From the NCBI GenBank assembly GCA_947450015.1, contig CANFUB010000170.1, positions 1-6,041 of the forward strand: a stretch of 6,041 nt of DNA, in the 5' to 3' direction. The position numbers were made by a program, and so were the translations under genes. The notes beneath the pieces are model-generated. The model had not been told where the DNA came from, did not search any database, and saw only the letters and a program-made list of their open reading frames with translations. Position 1 is the first letter of the stretch; each line of letters starts with the position of its first letter. Positions 1 to 6,041 of this stretch are shown piece by piece. This DNA is from Bacteroidota bacterium. GTDB taxonomy: Bacteria; Bacteroidota; Bacteroidia; NS11-12g; UBA955.

Positions 1-2796
1 ATCAAAGGCAGTGTGTTCAATTCAAAGGGCGAACCAATTGCCAAAGCCAATATTGAATTGCGCAAGATGCGCGACTCATCAATTGTTGCAACGGCTATCA
101 CCAATGCCAAGGGTGAGTTCGAATTATTGAAATTGAACAAAGGGTTTTACCAATTAGAAATAAGTTATGTTGGTTACGAAACCAATAAATCTATGCAAAG
201 ATTATTTGCAGATATTGTGTTACCGAAAATTGTGATGGCAGAAGCCATACAAGCTTTTAAAGGCACTAAGGTAGTCGGTGCAGCTAAACCAGTAACCCAA
301 AATGGCGACACCTCTGAATACAAAGCAGCAGCTTATAAAACCAATCCAGATGCCAATGCCGAAGACCTAGTTAACAAAATGCCTGGGGTTACGAATACCA
401 ATGGAAAGGTGCAAGTACAAGGCGAAGATGTTAAAACAGTGTTGGTAGATGGTAAGCCATTTTTTGGTGACGACCCAAGTGCGGTGTTAAAAAATTTACC
501 AGCCGATGCCATCGATAAAGTACAAGTATTCGATGCCAAGAGTGCCCAAAGTCAATTCACCGGATTCGATGATGGTAATACCTCTAAGACGATTAATATT
601 ATCACCAAAGCCCAATATAAGAATGGGGTGTTTGGCAAAGTGTATGGCGGTTATGGATACGATAATAAATGGAGAGGTGGAGCGAGTATCAACTCTTTTA
701 AAAACGAAAGAAAAATCTCCTTCTTGTTCAATTCAAATAACATCAACGAACAAAATTTTTCGGCCGATGATTTATTAGGTGTCATGAGCTCAACAGGTGG
801 CAGTGCAGGTGGAGTAGGCATGGGCGGTCAACGCGGTGGCGGTTCACCAGGCGGTAACCGAGGCGGTGGTATGGGTGGAGGCGGTCCTCAAAATTCATCT
901 GATAATTTTTTAACAGCCACCCAAGGTGGTATTGTTACAACACAAGCCTTTGGTTTGAATTATACCAACAAATGGAAAAAGTTGGAAATGACTGCCAGTT
1001 ATTTTTTCAATTATAGCAAGGCCAATAGTTTGAGTTATTTATACCGCACCTACATTACCCAACAATCCGAAGGCTTGGTTTACAAACAAAAAAATACCAC
1101 AGTTAATAAGAATATGAACCAACGTTTCAATTTAAGATTGGATTGGAAAATTGATTCATTTAACTCCATTTTATTTCAACCCCGTTTCTCTTACCAAGAC
1201 AATAATAGCACACAAAATATTATTGGTGTGAATTTGCAAAAAAACATTGAACTAAGCGATGTCATCAATACTTACATAGCTAGTCAAAATGGTTTTAATT
1301 TTAGTTCGCCTATTTTGTACCGACATTCTTTTCAAAAAAGAGGTAGAACACTTTCAGTAAACGCCACGCCAGGTTATAACAAAAGCACAGGCACCAACAA
1401 AATTTATTCTTTGAACAGTTTCATTGATACCTTTTCAAATGATACATTGAACCAACTATCGAATTTAAATAAGAATGGTTTAAGCATGGCTTCTAACATT
1501 ACCTATACCGAGCCTTTGAATAAGCTTTTGCAATTGTCGCTCAATTATACAGGCAATTTAAATTTGAACAATTCAGATAAGCAAACCAATCAATTCAACC
1601 GCTTAGAAGGCGCTTATAAGAACTTTGATTCTGCTTTGTCGAATACTTTTAAAAGCCAATACATTACACATAGTGCTGGTGCAAGCATCAATTATAAAAA
1701 AGAAAAGTTGAGTTTTAATTTGGGCGGTAATTTTCAGGTGGCACAATTAAATGTCAACCGTACCTTTCCAGTGCCTTTCAAAGATGCACGCCAATTCAAT
1801 AGTTTCTTGCCTACTGCCATGTTGCAATACAGAAAATCGCAACAAAAGAACATTCGTATTTTTTATAGAACCAGCAATAATGCCCCAAGCATCGATCAGT
1901 TGCAAGACATCCTCAATAACAATAATCCACTTCAATTAACCACAGGTAATTCGCAATTGAAACAAGATTTTCAAAATTCGGTGAACGTGCGTTACTCAAC
2001 TGCCAACATCAAAAAAAACACCTCGTATTTTGCTTTTGTTGGAGGAACTGTAGCGAGCAATTACATTGCCAATAGTACTTTCATAGCCAACAAAGATACT
2101 GTATTGAATGGAGTGGCCTTGTCGCGTGGATCACAATTGTCTAAGCCCATTAACTTGCAGGGCTATTATAATGTGCGTTCGTTTACCAATTATACTTTTG
2201 TAATTAAAAAGATAAAATCGAACATGAATGTGAACGCCTTTGGCAGCTTGGTGCGCACCCCAAGTTTGATCAATGGCAATACCAATTTTTCGAGAAGTAA
2301 TAACATTGGTGGTGGTATTTCATTGTCGAGCAATATCAGCAAGAACCTCGACTTTACCGTTTCATCTAATACCTCTTACAGCACCATTTCTAACAGTTTG
2401 CAAGTACAATTGAACAGTGAATATTTAAGTCAGAATTCTAAATTTAAAATACAAGCCATGCCATGGAAAGGCTTGGTATTGCAAACAGATATCAGTCATC
2501 AATTTTATAAAGGTTTATCCCAATCAGTAAATACCAATTTTGCTTTGTGGAATGCGGGCATCGGTTATAAATTCTTAAAGGATAGGCAAGCTGAATTCCG
2601 TTTAGTGGTGTTTGATTTATTGAAACAAAACACCAGTGTTTCAAGAAACACAACAGAGACCTATTATGAGGATGTAAAGACTAATATTCTCCAAAGGTAT
2701 TTTATGTTGAACTTTACGTATAACATCAAATATTTTAAGCAAGCCAATTTGCCAAAACCTGCTGCACCAGCGCCAGCAACAACTCCAAAACCTTAA
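1..2796 (+). CDS. Outer-membrane beta-barrel protein, TonB-dependent-receptor-like (5' truncated)
   Basis: The reading frame is open from base 1, and the first codons (IKGSVFNSKGEPIAKANIEL) already read as the start of a CarboxypepD_reg-like domain. The GTG at 13 is therefore internal, and the signal peptide and true start lie upstream. Counting codons from base 1, the regulatory-like domain spans about 1-75. A plug-like domain spans about 95-205, with EDLVNKMPGV at 121-130, LVDGKPFFGDDP at 148-159 and INIITK at 198-203. A glycine-rich insert follows at 266-295. The rest, to about 912, alternates aromatic and polar residues like an outer-membrane barrel (OMP_b-brl_3-like). The last strand-like segment ends in IKYF, followed by a 19-residue Pro/Ala-rich tail. 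Members of this class sit in the outer membrane; many are annotated as TonB-dependent receptors, but the substrate is unknown and no SusD-like partner is present. The family call is firm; a transport role is inference. Confidence 0.88.
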   Translation: MKGSVFNSKGEPIAKANIELRKMRDSSIVATAITNAKGEFELLKLNKGFYQLEISYVGYETNKSMQRLFADIVLPKIVMAEAIQAFKGTKVVGAAKPVTQNGDTSEYKAAAYKTNPDANAEDLVNKMPGVTNTNGKVQVQGEDVKTVLVDGKPFFGDDPSAVLKNLPADAIDKVQVFDAKSAQSQFTGFDDGNTSKTINIITKAQYKNGVFGKVYGGYGYDNKWRGGASINSFKNERKISFLFNSNNINEQNFSADDLLGVMSSTGGSAGGVGMGGQRGGGSPGGNRGGGMGGGGPQNSSDNFLTATQGGIVTTQAFGLNYTNKWKKLEMTASYFFNYSKANSLSYLYRTYITQQSEGLVYKQKNTTVNKNMNQRFNLRLDWKIDSFNSILFQPRFSYQDNNSTQNIIGVNLQKNIELSDVINTYIASQNGFNFSSPILYRHSFQKRGRTLSVNATPGYNKSTGTNKIYSLNSFIDTFSNDTLNQLSNLNKNGLSMASNITYTEPLNKLLQLSLNYTGNLNLNNSDKQTNQFNRLEGAYKNFDSALSNTFKSQYITHSAGASINYKKEKLSFNLGGNFQVAQLNVNRTFPVPFKDARQFNSFLPTAMLQYRKSQQKNIRIFYRTSNNAPSIDQLQDILNNNNPLQLTTGNSQLKQDFQNSVNVRYSTANIKKNTSYFAFVGGTVASNYIANSTFIANKDTVLNGVALSRGSQLSKPINLQGYYNVRSFTNYTFVIKKIKSNMNVNAFGSLVRTPSLINGNTNFSRSNNIGGGISLSSNISKNLDFTVSSNTSYSTISNSLQVQLNSEYLSQNSKFKIQAMPWKGLVLQTDISHQFYKGLSQSVNTNFALWNAGIGYKFLKDRQAEFRLVVFDLLKQNTSVSRNTTETYYEDVKTNILQRYFMLNFTYNIKYFKQANLPKPAAPAPATTPKP
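796..891 (+). other. Glycine-rich low-complexity insert within the barrel protein
   Basis: Codons 266-297 of the first gene are low complexity: 19 of the 30 residues at 266-295 are glycine, with scattered Arg, Met, Ser, Pro and Gln. The DNA is correspondingly richer in G than its surroundings. The insert lies after the plug region and between early barrel strands, so it is probably a flexible loop. Whether it faces outside or inside the cell cannot be decided from sequence alone. Confidence 0.75.
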
Positions 2797-3527
2797 CGGA
2801 TAAGATTGTCGATAATAATGGCCGCACTTATAGCTGCATTTAACGACTCGGCTTGTCCGATTCTTGGAATGGTGATTTTATATTTTGCAGCACTTAAGAG
2901 TTCATCACCAATGCCATGCCCTTCGTTGCCTATCAGAATTAAACCCTTGGGTTGTGTTTTTAATTGATGGATGTTGTCTCCATTCAAAGTAGCTGCAATA
3001 ATAGGTTGATTGAATTTTTGCGATACTTCTAATATGTCTTCATACACCACTTTAACACGGGTAAAACTGCCCATGGTAGAATTAATACATTTGGGATTGA
3101 AAACATCGGTGCATGTTTTACTGCAGACAATGGTTTTAATGCCATACCAATCGGCAATGCGAATAATGGTGCCCAAGTTGCCGGGATCTTGTAAATCGTC
3201 TAAAGCAATGGCAAAATCATGTTGAAAATCTGCAGCACTCAATTCCCATTTGGGAATATTCACCACTGCCAAAGCGCCTTGTGGCGTTTGGTGTACTGAC
3301 ATTTGTTGTAATTCTTTTTCAGAAATTTCAACACAAGCAATGGGTTTTAAATTGAGTTTTGTTGCACTGAGCCATGCACTTGTGCCATACAGAGTGTCAA
3401 TTTTAAATGGGCTTGTTAACAATTCTGCAATACTTTTTTCACCTTCTACTACAAATTGGCCATATTTTTGTCTTTGTTTTTTTAATTGCAAACTAACAAT
3501 CAATTTAATATCGGCTTTTGTAATCAT
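2793..3527 (-). CDS. TrmH/SpoU-family RNA 2'-O-ribose methyltransferase
   Basis: This complete 244-residue protein has the usual length for a SPOUT-class enzyme that transfers a methyl group from S-adenosylmethionine to a ribose 2'-OH in rRNA or tRNA. Residues 1-90 form an RNA-binding substrate domain that opens with the typical MITKADIKLIVSLQLKKQR and contains FVVEGEKSIAELL at 25-37. The catalytic SpoU domain spans about 104-244. Motif 1 is DPGNLGTIIRIADW at 114-127, with conserved N117 and R123. Motif 2 is LILIGNEGHGI at 196-206, with E202. Motif 3 is IPRIGQAESLNAAISAAI at 220-237, with S228 and N230. All expected catalytic and knot residues are present. The ATG at 3527 is supported by the family-typical N-terminus. 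The gene overlaps both neighbours: 4 bp at its stop, and about 42 bp at its start. The target nucleotide cannot be assigned; rRNA is more likely than tRNA. Confidence 0.93.
   Translation of the reverse strand: MITKADIKLIVSLQLKKQRQKYGQFVVEGEKSIAELLTSPFKIDTLYGTSAWLSATKLNLKPIACVEISEKELQQMSVHQTPQGALAVVNIPKWELSAADFQHDFAIALDDLQDPGNLGTIIRIADWYGIKTIVCSKTCTDVFNPKCINSTMGSFTRVKVVYEDILEVSQKFNQPIIAATLNGDNIHQLKTQPKGLILIGNEGHGIGDELLSAAKYKITIPRIGQAESLNAAISAAIIIDNLIR
3463..3470 (+). promoter_or_regulatory. Candidate -7 box for the TamL-like gene, inside the methyltransferase gene
   Basis: TATTTTTG matches the Bacteroidota -7 consensus TAnnTTTG exactly and would start transcription near 3476-3478, about 9 bases before TTG 3486. 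The -33 element is poor: the best candidate is TTTC at 3437-3440, 22 bases away. The stretch is T-rich coding DNA of the opposite gene, so a chance match is quite possible. Confidence 0.3.
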
Positions 3528-5855
3528 AGGGTTTGGATACTTCTGGTATTTGCAGCATTGGTCATCTCTGCGTGCAAAACTACCAAATTAGTACCCCCGG
3601 GACAATATTTGTTAGTAAAAAATAAAATTAAGAGTCAAGATGAATCCAATAACTTCGTTGTAGACCTTACTGCGAAGCTCGACAACGACCAAGCCATTTA
3701 TATTAAACACAAGCCCAATCGCAAGATTTTAGGGCTCTTTAAATTTCACATGGGCATGTACCGTTTTGGCACTAGCACTAAAAATCCTTGGAAAAATGAT
3801 TCCTTGAATTGGCGTAAATATTTGCGCAGAATAGGCGAGGCCCCTGTGATTCTCGATACACTCGAAATTGCTAAGTCGGAAGTGAACCTGAGGAATTACT
3901 TGTTTGGCAAAGGTTTTTACAACAGTACCATTACCCATCAAATAAAGTATAAAAATAGAAAGGCAACGGTTACTTATTTTGTAAATCCGCAAAAAGCATA
4001 CATCATCAACAAGGTGAATTTAGCAGCCGACGATGCCGAGGTAGATGCCATCTTAAATGATACCTTGGGCAATTCTCATCTCAAAAAGGGCGATATCTTA
4101 GATGTCGATAATATTGCGCGCGAGCGAAACCGACTTACTTTGATCATGCGCAATAAGGGGTATTACGATTTTTCGAAAGATGTGTTCGATTTCGAGCTCG
4201 ATACCTTAAGGAGTGCGAATGGCGTAAATATTAATATTTCGGTGGCCAATAAAAGCGATGATGAGCGTTTTCAAAGAATGAAGATTAGCAAGGTGAGTGT
4301 GGTTTTTCAAAACGACTCTGAAACCCATGTAGAGCAAGGGGTGACGCGTTATGCCAACCTCGATTTTTATTTCAACGGTTATCCTGTTAAGCCCTATATT
4401 CTATCTCAAAAAATTACGGTTCGCCCGGGTGATTATTTCAGTCAAGCTGAATTAGAAAACACCAACAACCGCCTCAGTGAATTGCCTATTTTTAAATTCA
4501 TAGACATTGGCTTCAAAAATGATTTGAACGATACAGCCAATCGCATGGAGATGGTCATAACACTGAAGACAGGCTATCGACAGGCCTTTATTTTCGAGCC
4601 ACAGGGATTGGTGTCGCAGTTGAACAGAATCCAATCGGCCAATACCAGTAACTCTTATGGTATTGCAGCCAATGTGGGATGGAGTCACAAGAATTTATTT
4701 AGAAATGCCGAACAATTAGACATTACGTCTACCACGCGTTTCGAAACCCAGTTGTTAATTTTGAATGGCATACGTCAACAGTCGACCCAACAAAGTATCA
4801 ATGCGTCCTTAAGTATACCGCGTTCTGCTTTCTTAAAACCGCTAGAGCGCTGGCGTTATGTGCGCAGTATTAAAACGAATTTGAACTTATCTTTCTTGTA
4901 TGAATTGAATCCAGATTATACCAGAAGGATCATGCCATTAACTTATCAGTACCAAATTCAAACCAAGAAAAATTCCACTTGGTTTTTGAATTTAATAGAG
5001 TTGTCTTACAGTCAGAATGATTTAAGAATTGATATTGCGGGCAAGAAAGACAGTGCCTTAATTTCGCGTTTGTTTGGCAACAACTTGGTAACCTCAACAG
5101 GCTTAAATTTTATTTACAATAACAAGAATACTGCCAAGGGGCGCAGTTTTTTTGTTATACGCACCAATGTGATAGAGTTTGGTGGTAATATTCACCGCAC
5201 CATTCGCAATTGGATTTCTTCTGATAGCCGCAGAGATACCTCCTATAAATTATTAGGGGTGAATTATTTTCAGTATGCCAAATCAGAGATTGATGCGCGT
5301 TGTAGTACTTTAATTGATGAGAACAGTTCGACTTGTTTCCGTTTAAATGTGGGCATGGCTTATCCTTATGGCAACCAAAAAATCTTATCGTTCGATAAAT
5401 TATTTTTCATAGGTGGTAGCAATAGTTTAAGAGGCTGGCGCCCGCGCACCATTGGTCCTGGTAGCTATAACGACAACAATAGTAATTTTAGAATTGACAG
5501 AGCGGGTGATATCATATTACAGGGCAATGCAGAATACCGATTCGATTTAATAGAAAAGGTTTTACAAGGCGCTGTGTTCTTCGATGGGGGCAATGTATGG
5601 TTGGCACGTAGCAGCTCTACCACCGACCCCCGAAAGGTGTTTAAACCCAAGAATTTGTACAACGATTTAGCCTTAAACACAGGTGTAGGCTTTCGCTTCG
5701 ATTTTCAGTTTTTCTTGTTCCGTTTAGATTGGGGTTGGCAGATTCACAATCCTGAATTGGATTTGAAACAGCGCTGGGTTATTAGTGATTTTGCGAGGAA
5801 TAAATATTTCAACAAATACTCGGTTTTAAACTTTGGAATAGGCTATCCATTTTAA
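3486..5855 (+). CDS. TamL-like lipidated Omp85 outer-membrane protein (BamA/TamA family)
   Basis: Numbering is from TTG 3486 (789 residues). The N-terminus is a lipoprotein signal peptide: a hydrophobic stretch at 16-29 ends in a lipobox, VISAC, with lipidated Cys30. KTTK follows it, not an acidic surface-export signal. Three POTRA-like repeats cover about 95-168 (LRNYLFGKGFYNS at 135-147), 170-255 (LIMRNKGYYDF at 219-229) and 265-362 (LSELPIFKFIDIGF at 330-343). The barrel runs from about 385 to 789. It carries the Omp85 loop-6 signature IGGSNSLRGW at 642-651, with R649, and ends in a C-terminal Phe beta-signal (FGIGYPF). Bacteroidota have such lipidated TamA-like proteins, which with TamB-type proteins serve outer-membrane biogenesis. 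A TAA at 3483 closes the frame upstream and no ATG precedes Cys30, so TTG 3486 is the only ordinary start codon leaving a full signal peptide. The family is secure; TamL rather than BamA rests on lipidation and three rather than five POTRAs. Confidence 0.9.
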   Translation: MQTNNQFNIGFCNHRVWILLVFAALVISACKTTKLVPPGQYLLVKNKIKSQDESNNFVVDLTAKLDNDQAIYIKHKPNRKILGLFKFHMGMYRFGTSTKNPWKNDSLNWRKYLRRIGEAPVILDTLEIAKSEVNLRNYLFGKGFYNSTITHQIKYKNRKATVTYFVNPQKAYIINKVNLAADDAEVDAILNDTLGNSHLKKGDILDVDNIARERNRLTLIMRNKGYYDFSKDVFDFELDTLRSANGVNINISVANKSDDERFQRMKISKVSVVFQNDSETHVEQGVTRYANLDFYFNGYPVKPYILSQKITVRPGDYFSQAELENTNNRLSELPIFKFIDIGFKNDLNDTANRMEMVITLKTGYRQAFIFEPQGLVSQLNRIQSANTSNSYGIAANVGWSHKNLFRNAEQLDITSTTRFETQLLILNGIRQQSTQQSINASLSIPRSAFLKPLERWRYVRSIKTNLNLSFLYELNPDYTRRIMPLTYQYQIQTKKNSTWFLNLIELSYSQNDLRIDIAGKKDSALISRLFGNNLVTSTGLNFIYNNKNTAKGRSFFVIRTNVIEFGGNIHRTIRNWISSDSRRDTSYKLLGVNYFQYAKSEIDARCSTLIDENSSTCFRLNVGMAYPYGNQKILSFDKLFFIGGSNSLRGWRPRTIGPGSYNDNNSNFRIDRAGDIILQGNAEYRFDLIEKVLQGAVFFDGGNVWLARSSSTTDPRKVFKPKNLYNDLALNTGVGFRFDFQFFLFRLDWGWQIHNPELDLKQRWVISDFARNKYFNKYSVLNFGIGYPF
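3575..3606 (-). promoter_or_regulatory. Candidate promoter of the methyltransferase gene, inside the TamL-like gene
   Basis: On the minus strand, TAGTTTTG (3582 down to 3575) matches TAnnTTTG exactly. ATTG (3606 down to 3603), one mismatch from TTTG, lies 20 bases upstream, which is a normal spacing for Bacteroidota. Transcription would begin near 3569, giving a leader of about 40 bases before the ATG at 3527. The element lies in the signal-peptide and lipobox codons of the divergent gene. Confidence 0.5.
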
Positions 5856-5867
5856 TTTAAAATTCGG

Positions 5868-5898
5868 TTTGTTAATCTCAATTAAGATTTTATCTTTG
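5868..5898 (+). promoter_or_regulatory. Promoter of the tRNA-His gene
   Basis: TTTG (5868-5871), a 19-base spacer and TATCTTTG (5891-5898) give a full match to the Bacteroidota primary sigma-factor consensus TTTG / TAnnTTTG. It sits just upstream of the tRNA, so the start would be near 5903-5906 with a leader of only a few bases for RNase P to remove. It lies entirely in the 55-base gap after the TamL-like gene, so the tRNA does not depend on read-through. Confidence 0.8.
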
Positions 5899-5910
5899 CA
5901 CTCCTTAAAT

Positions 5911-5985
5911 GGTAGTCATAGCTCAGTTGGTTAGAGCATCGGTTTGTGGTACCGAGGGTCGTGGGTTCGAGCCCCATTGATTACC
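5911..5985 (+). tRNA. tRNA-His (anticodon GTG)
   Basis: A full cloverleaf can be drawn. The 7-bp acceptor stem pairs 5912-5918 with 5978-5984 and includes one G-T pair at 5915/5981. The D arm is GCTC/GAGC at 5921-5924 and 5934-5937. The anticodon stem is TCGGT/ACCGA at 5939-5943 and 5951-5955, around loop TTGTGGT with anticodon GTG at 5946-5948. The variable loop is 5 bases. The T arm is GTGGG/CCCAT around TTCGAGC at 5966-5972. G5911 is the histidine-specific extra G at position -1, facing C73 at 5985, and this identity element confirms His. The next bases are CAT, so the 3' CCA is not fully encoded and must be added after transcription. If C5985 were read as the first base of CCA, the discriminator would be missing, so the end at 5985 is preferred. 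Confidence 0.97.
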
Positions 5986-5991
5986 CATCTC

Positions 5992-6021
5992 AAAATAGTC
6001 TCTTCGGAGGCTATTTTTTTT
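5992..6021 (+). terminator. Intrinsic terminator of the tRNA-His gene
   Basis: An 11-bp stem pairs 5992-6002 with 6007-6017, with a single G-T pair (T5999/G6010). It closes on a TTCG tetraloop in the extra-stable C(UUCG)G context and runs into eight T residues at 6014-6021. It begins 7 bases after the mature tRNA end, a normal arrangement for a single-gene tRNA unit. Confidence 0.93.
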
Positions 6022-6041
6022 GGTCCAAAGTTTGAATGACC

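Noticed and set aside
13..15. GTG as the start of the first gene
   Set aside because: The four codons before it (IKGS) are in frame and belong to the CarboxypepD_reg-like domain, and no signal peptide follows the GTG. The gene continues past the window edge.
1..2796. First gene as a SusC-type glycan importer
   Set aside because: No SusD-like gene follows and the barrel looks like the OMP_b-brl_3 type rather than the longer SusC/RagA type. Only a general TonB-receptor-like call is justified.
3250..3591. A plus-strand open frame of 113 codons opposite the start of the methyltransferase
   Set aside because: It is antisense to well-supported methyltransferase codons, its protein resembles no family I know, and it also overlaps the start of the TamL-like gene in another frame.
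5849..5863. Inverted repeat ATTTTA-ATT-TAAAAT over the stop of the TamL-like gene as a terminator
   Set aside because: The stem is only 6 A-T pairs and no T-tract follows, so it would not be a stable intrinsic terminator. It is expected by chance in AT-rich DNA.
6016..6041. Short palindromes after the terminator (TTTGGTCCAAA, and GGTC/GACC) as an operator or attachment site
   Set aside because: The arms are only 4-5 bases and the window ends here, so no second copy or neighbouring gene can be tested. The proximity to a tRNA 3' end is not enough, since there is no integrase or repeat of the tRNA end.
1..6041. A novel defence system, mobile element or CRISPR array
   Set aside because: No transposase, integrase, nuclease, toxin-antitoxin pair, spaced direct repeats or terminal inverted repeats were seen on either strand. 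The genes are of recognisable core-genome families.

Overview
The window looks like a chromosomal segment from a member of the Bacteroidota. Four things point there: a CarboxypepD_reg-like/plug/barrel outer-membrane protein, a lipidated TamA/BamA-like protein (TamL type), promoter candidates matching the phylum's TTTG / TAnnTTTG consensus, and starts without Shine-Dalgarno sequences in AT-rich DNA. I cannot place it below phylum level.

Layout. (1) Positions 1-2796, plus strand: a 5'-truncated gene for a large outer-membrane beta-barrel protein of the TonB-dependent-receptor-like class; its signal peptide and promoter lie outside the window. (2) Positions 2793-3527, minus strand: a complete TrmH/SpoU-family RNA 2'-O-methyltransferase. 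It converges on gene 1, and the two stop codons share one TTAA. (3) Positions 3486-5855, plus strand: a TamL-like Omp85 lipoprotein, divergent from the methyltransferase. No ATG is available for it, and the only usable start (TTG 3486) lies inside the methyltransferase gene, so the two 5' ends overlap by 42 bp. (4) Positions 5868-6021: a compact tRNA-His transcription unit with promoter, tRNA and intrinsic terminator. The last 20 bases after the terminator hold nothing I can identify.

How the genes relate. Genes 1 and 3 both encode outer-membrane proteins. The TamL-like protein is expected to act in envelope biogenesis, as the outer-membrane half of a TamA/TamB-type system, but no tamB is visible here. 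The methyltransferase and tRNA-His belong to translation. The genes are packed very tightly, with only 55 bp of non-coding DNA between gene 3 and the tRNA and none between the other genes. I see no mobile element, CRISPR array, defence system or sign of recent transfer. This appears to be ordinary core-genome content, and its most notable features are the overlapping gene ends and nested promoters.
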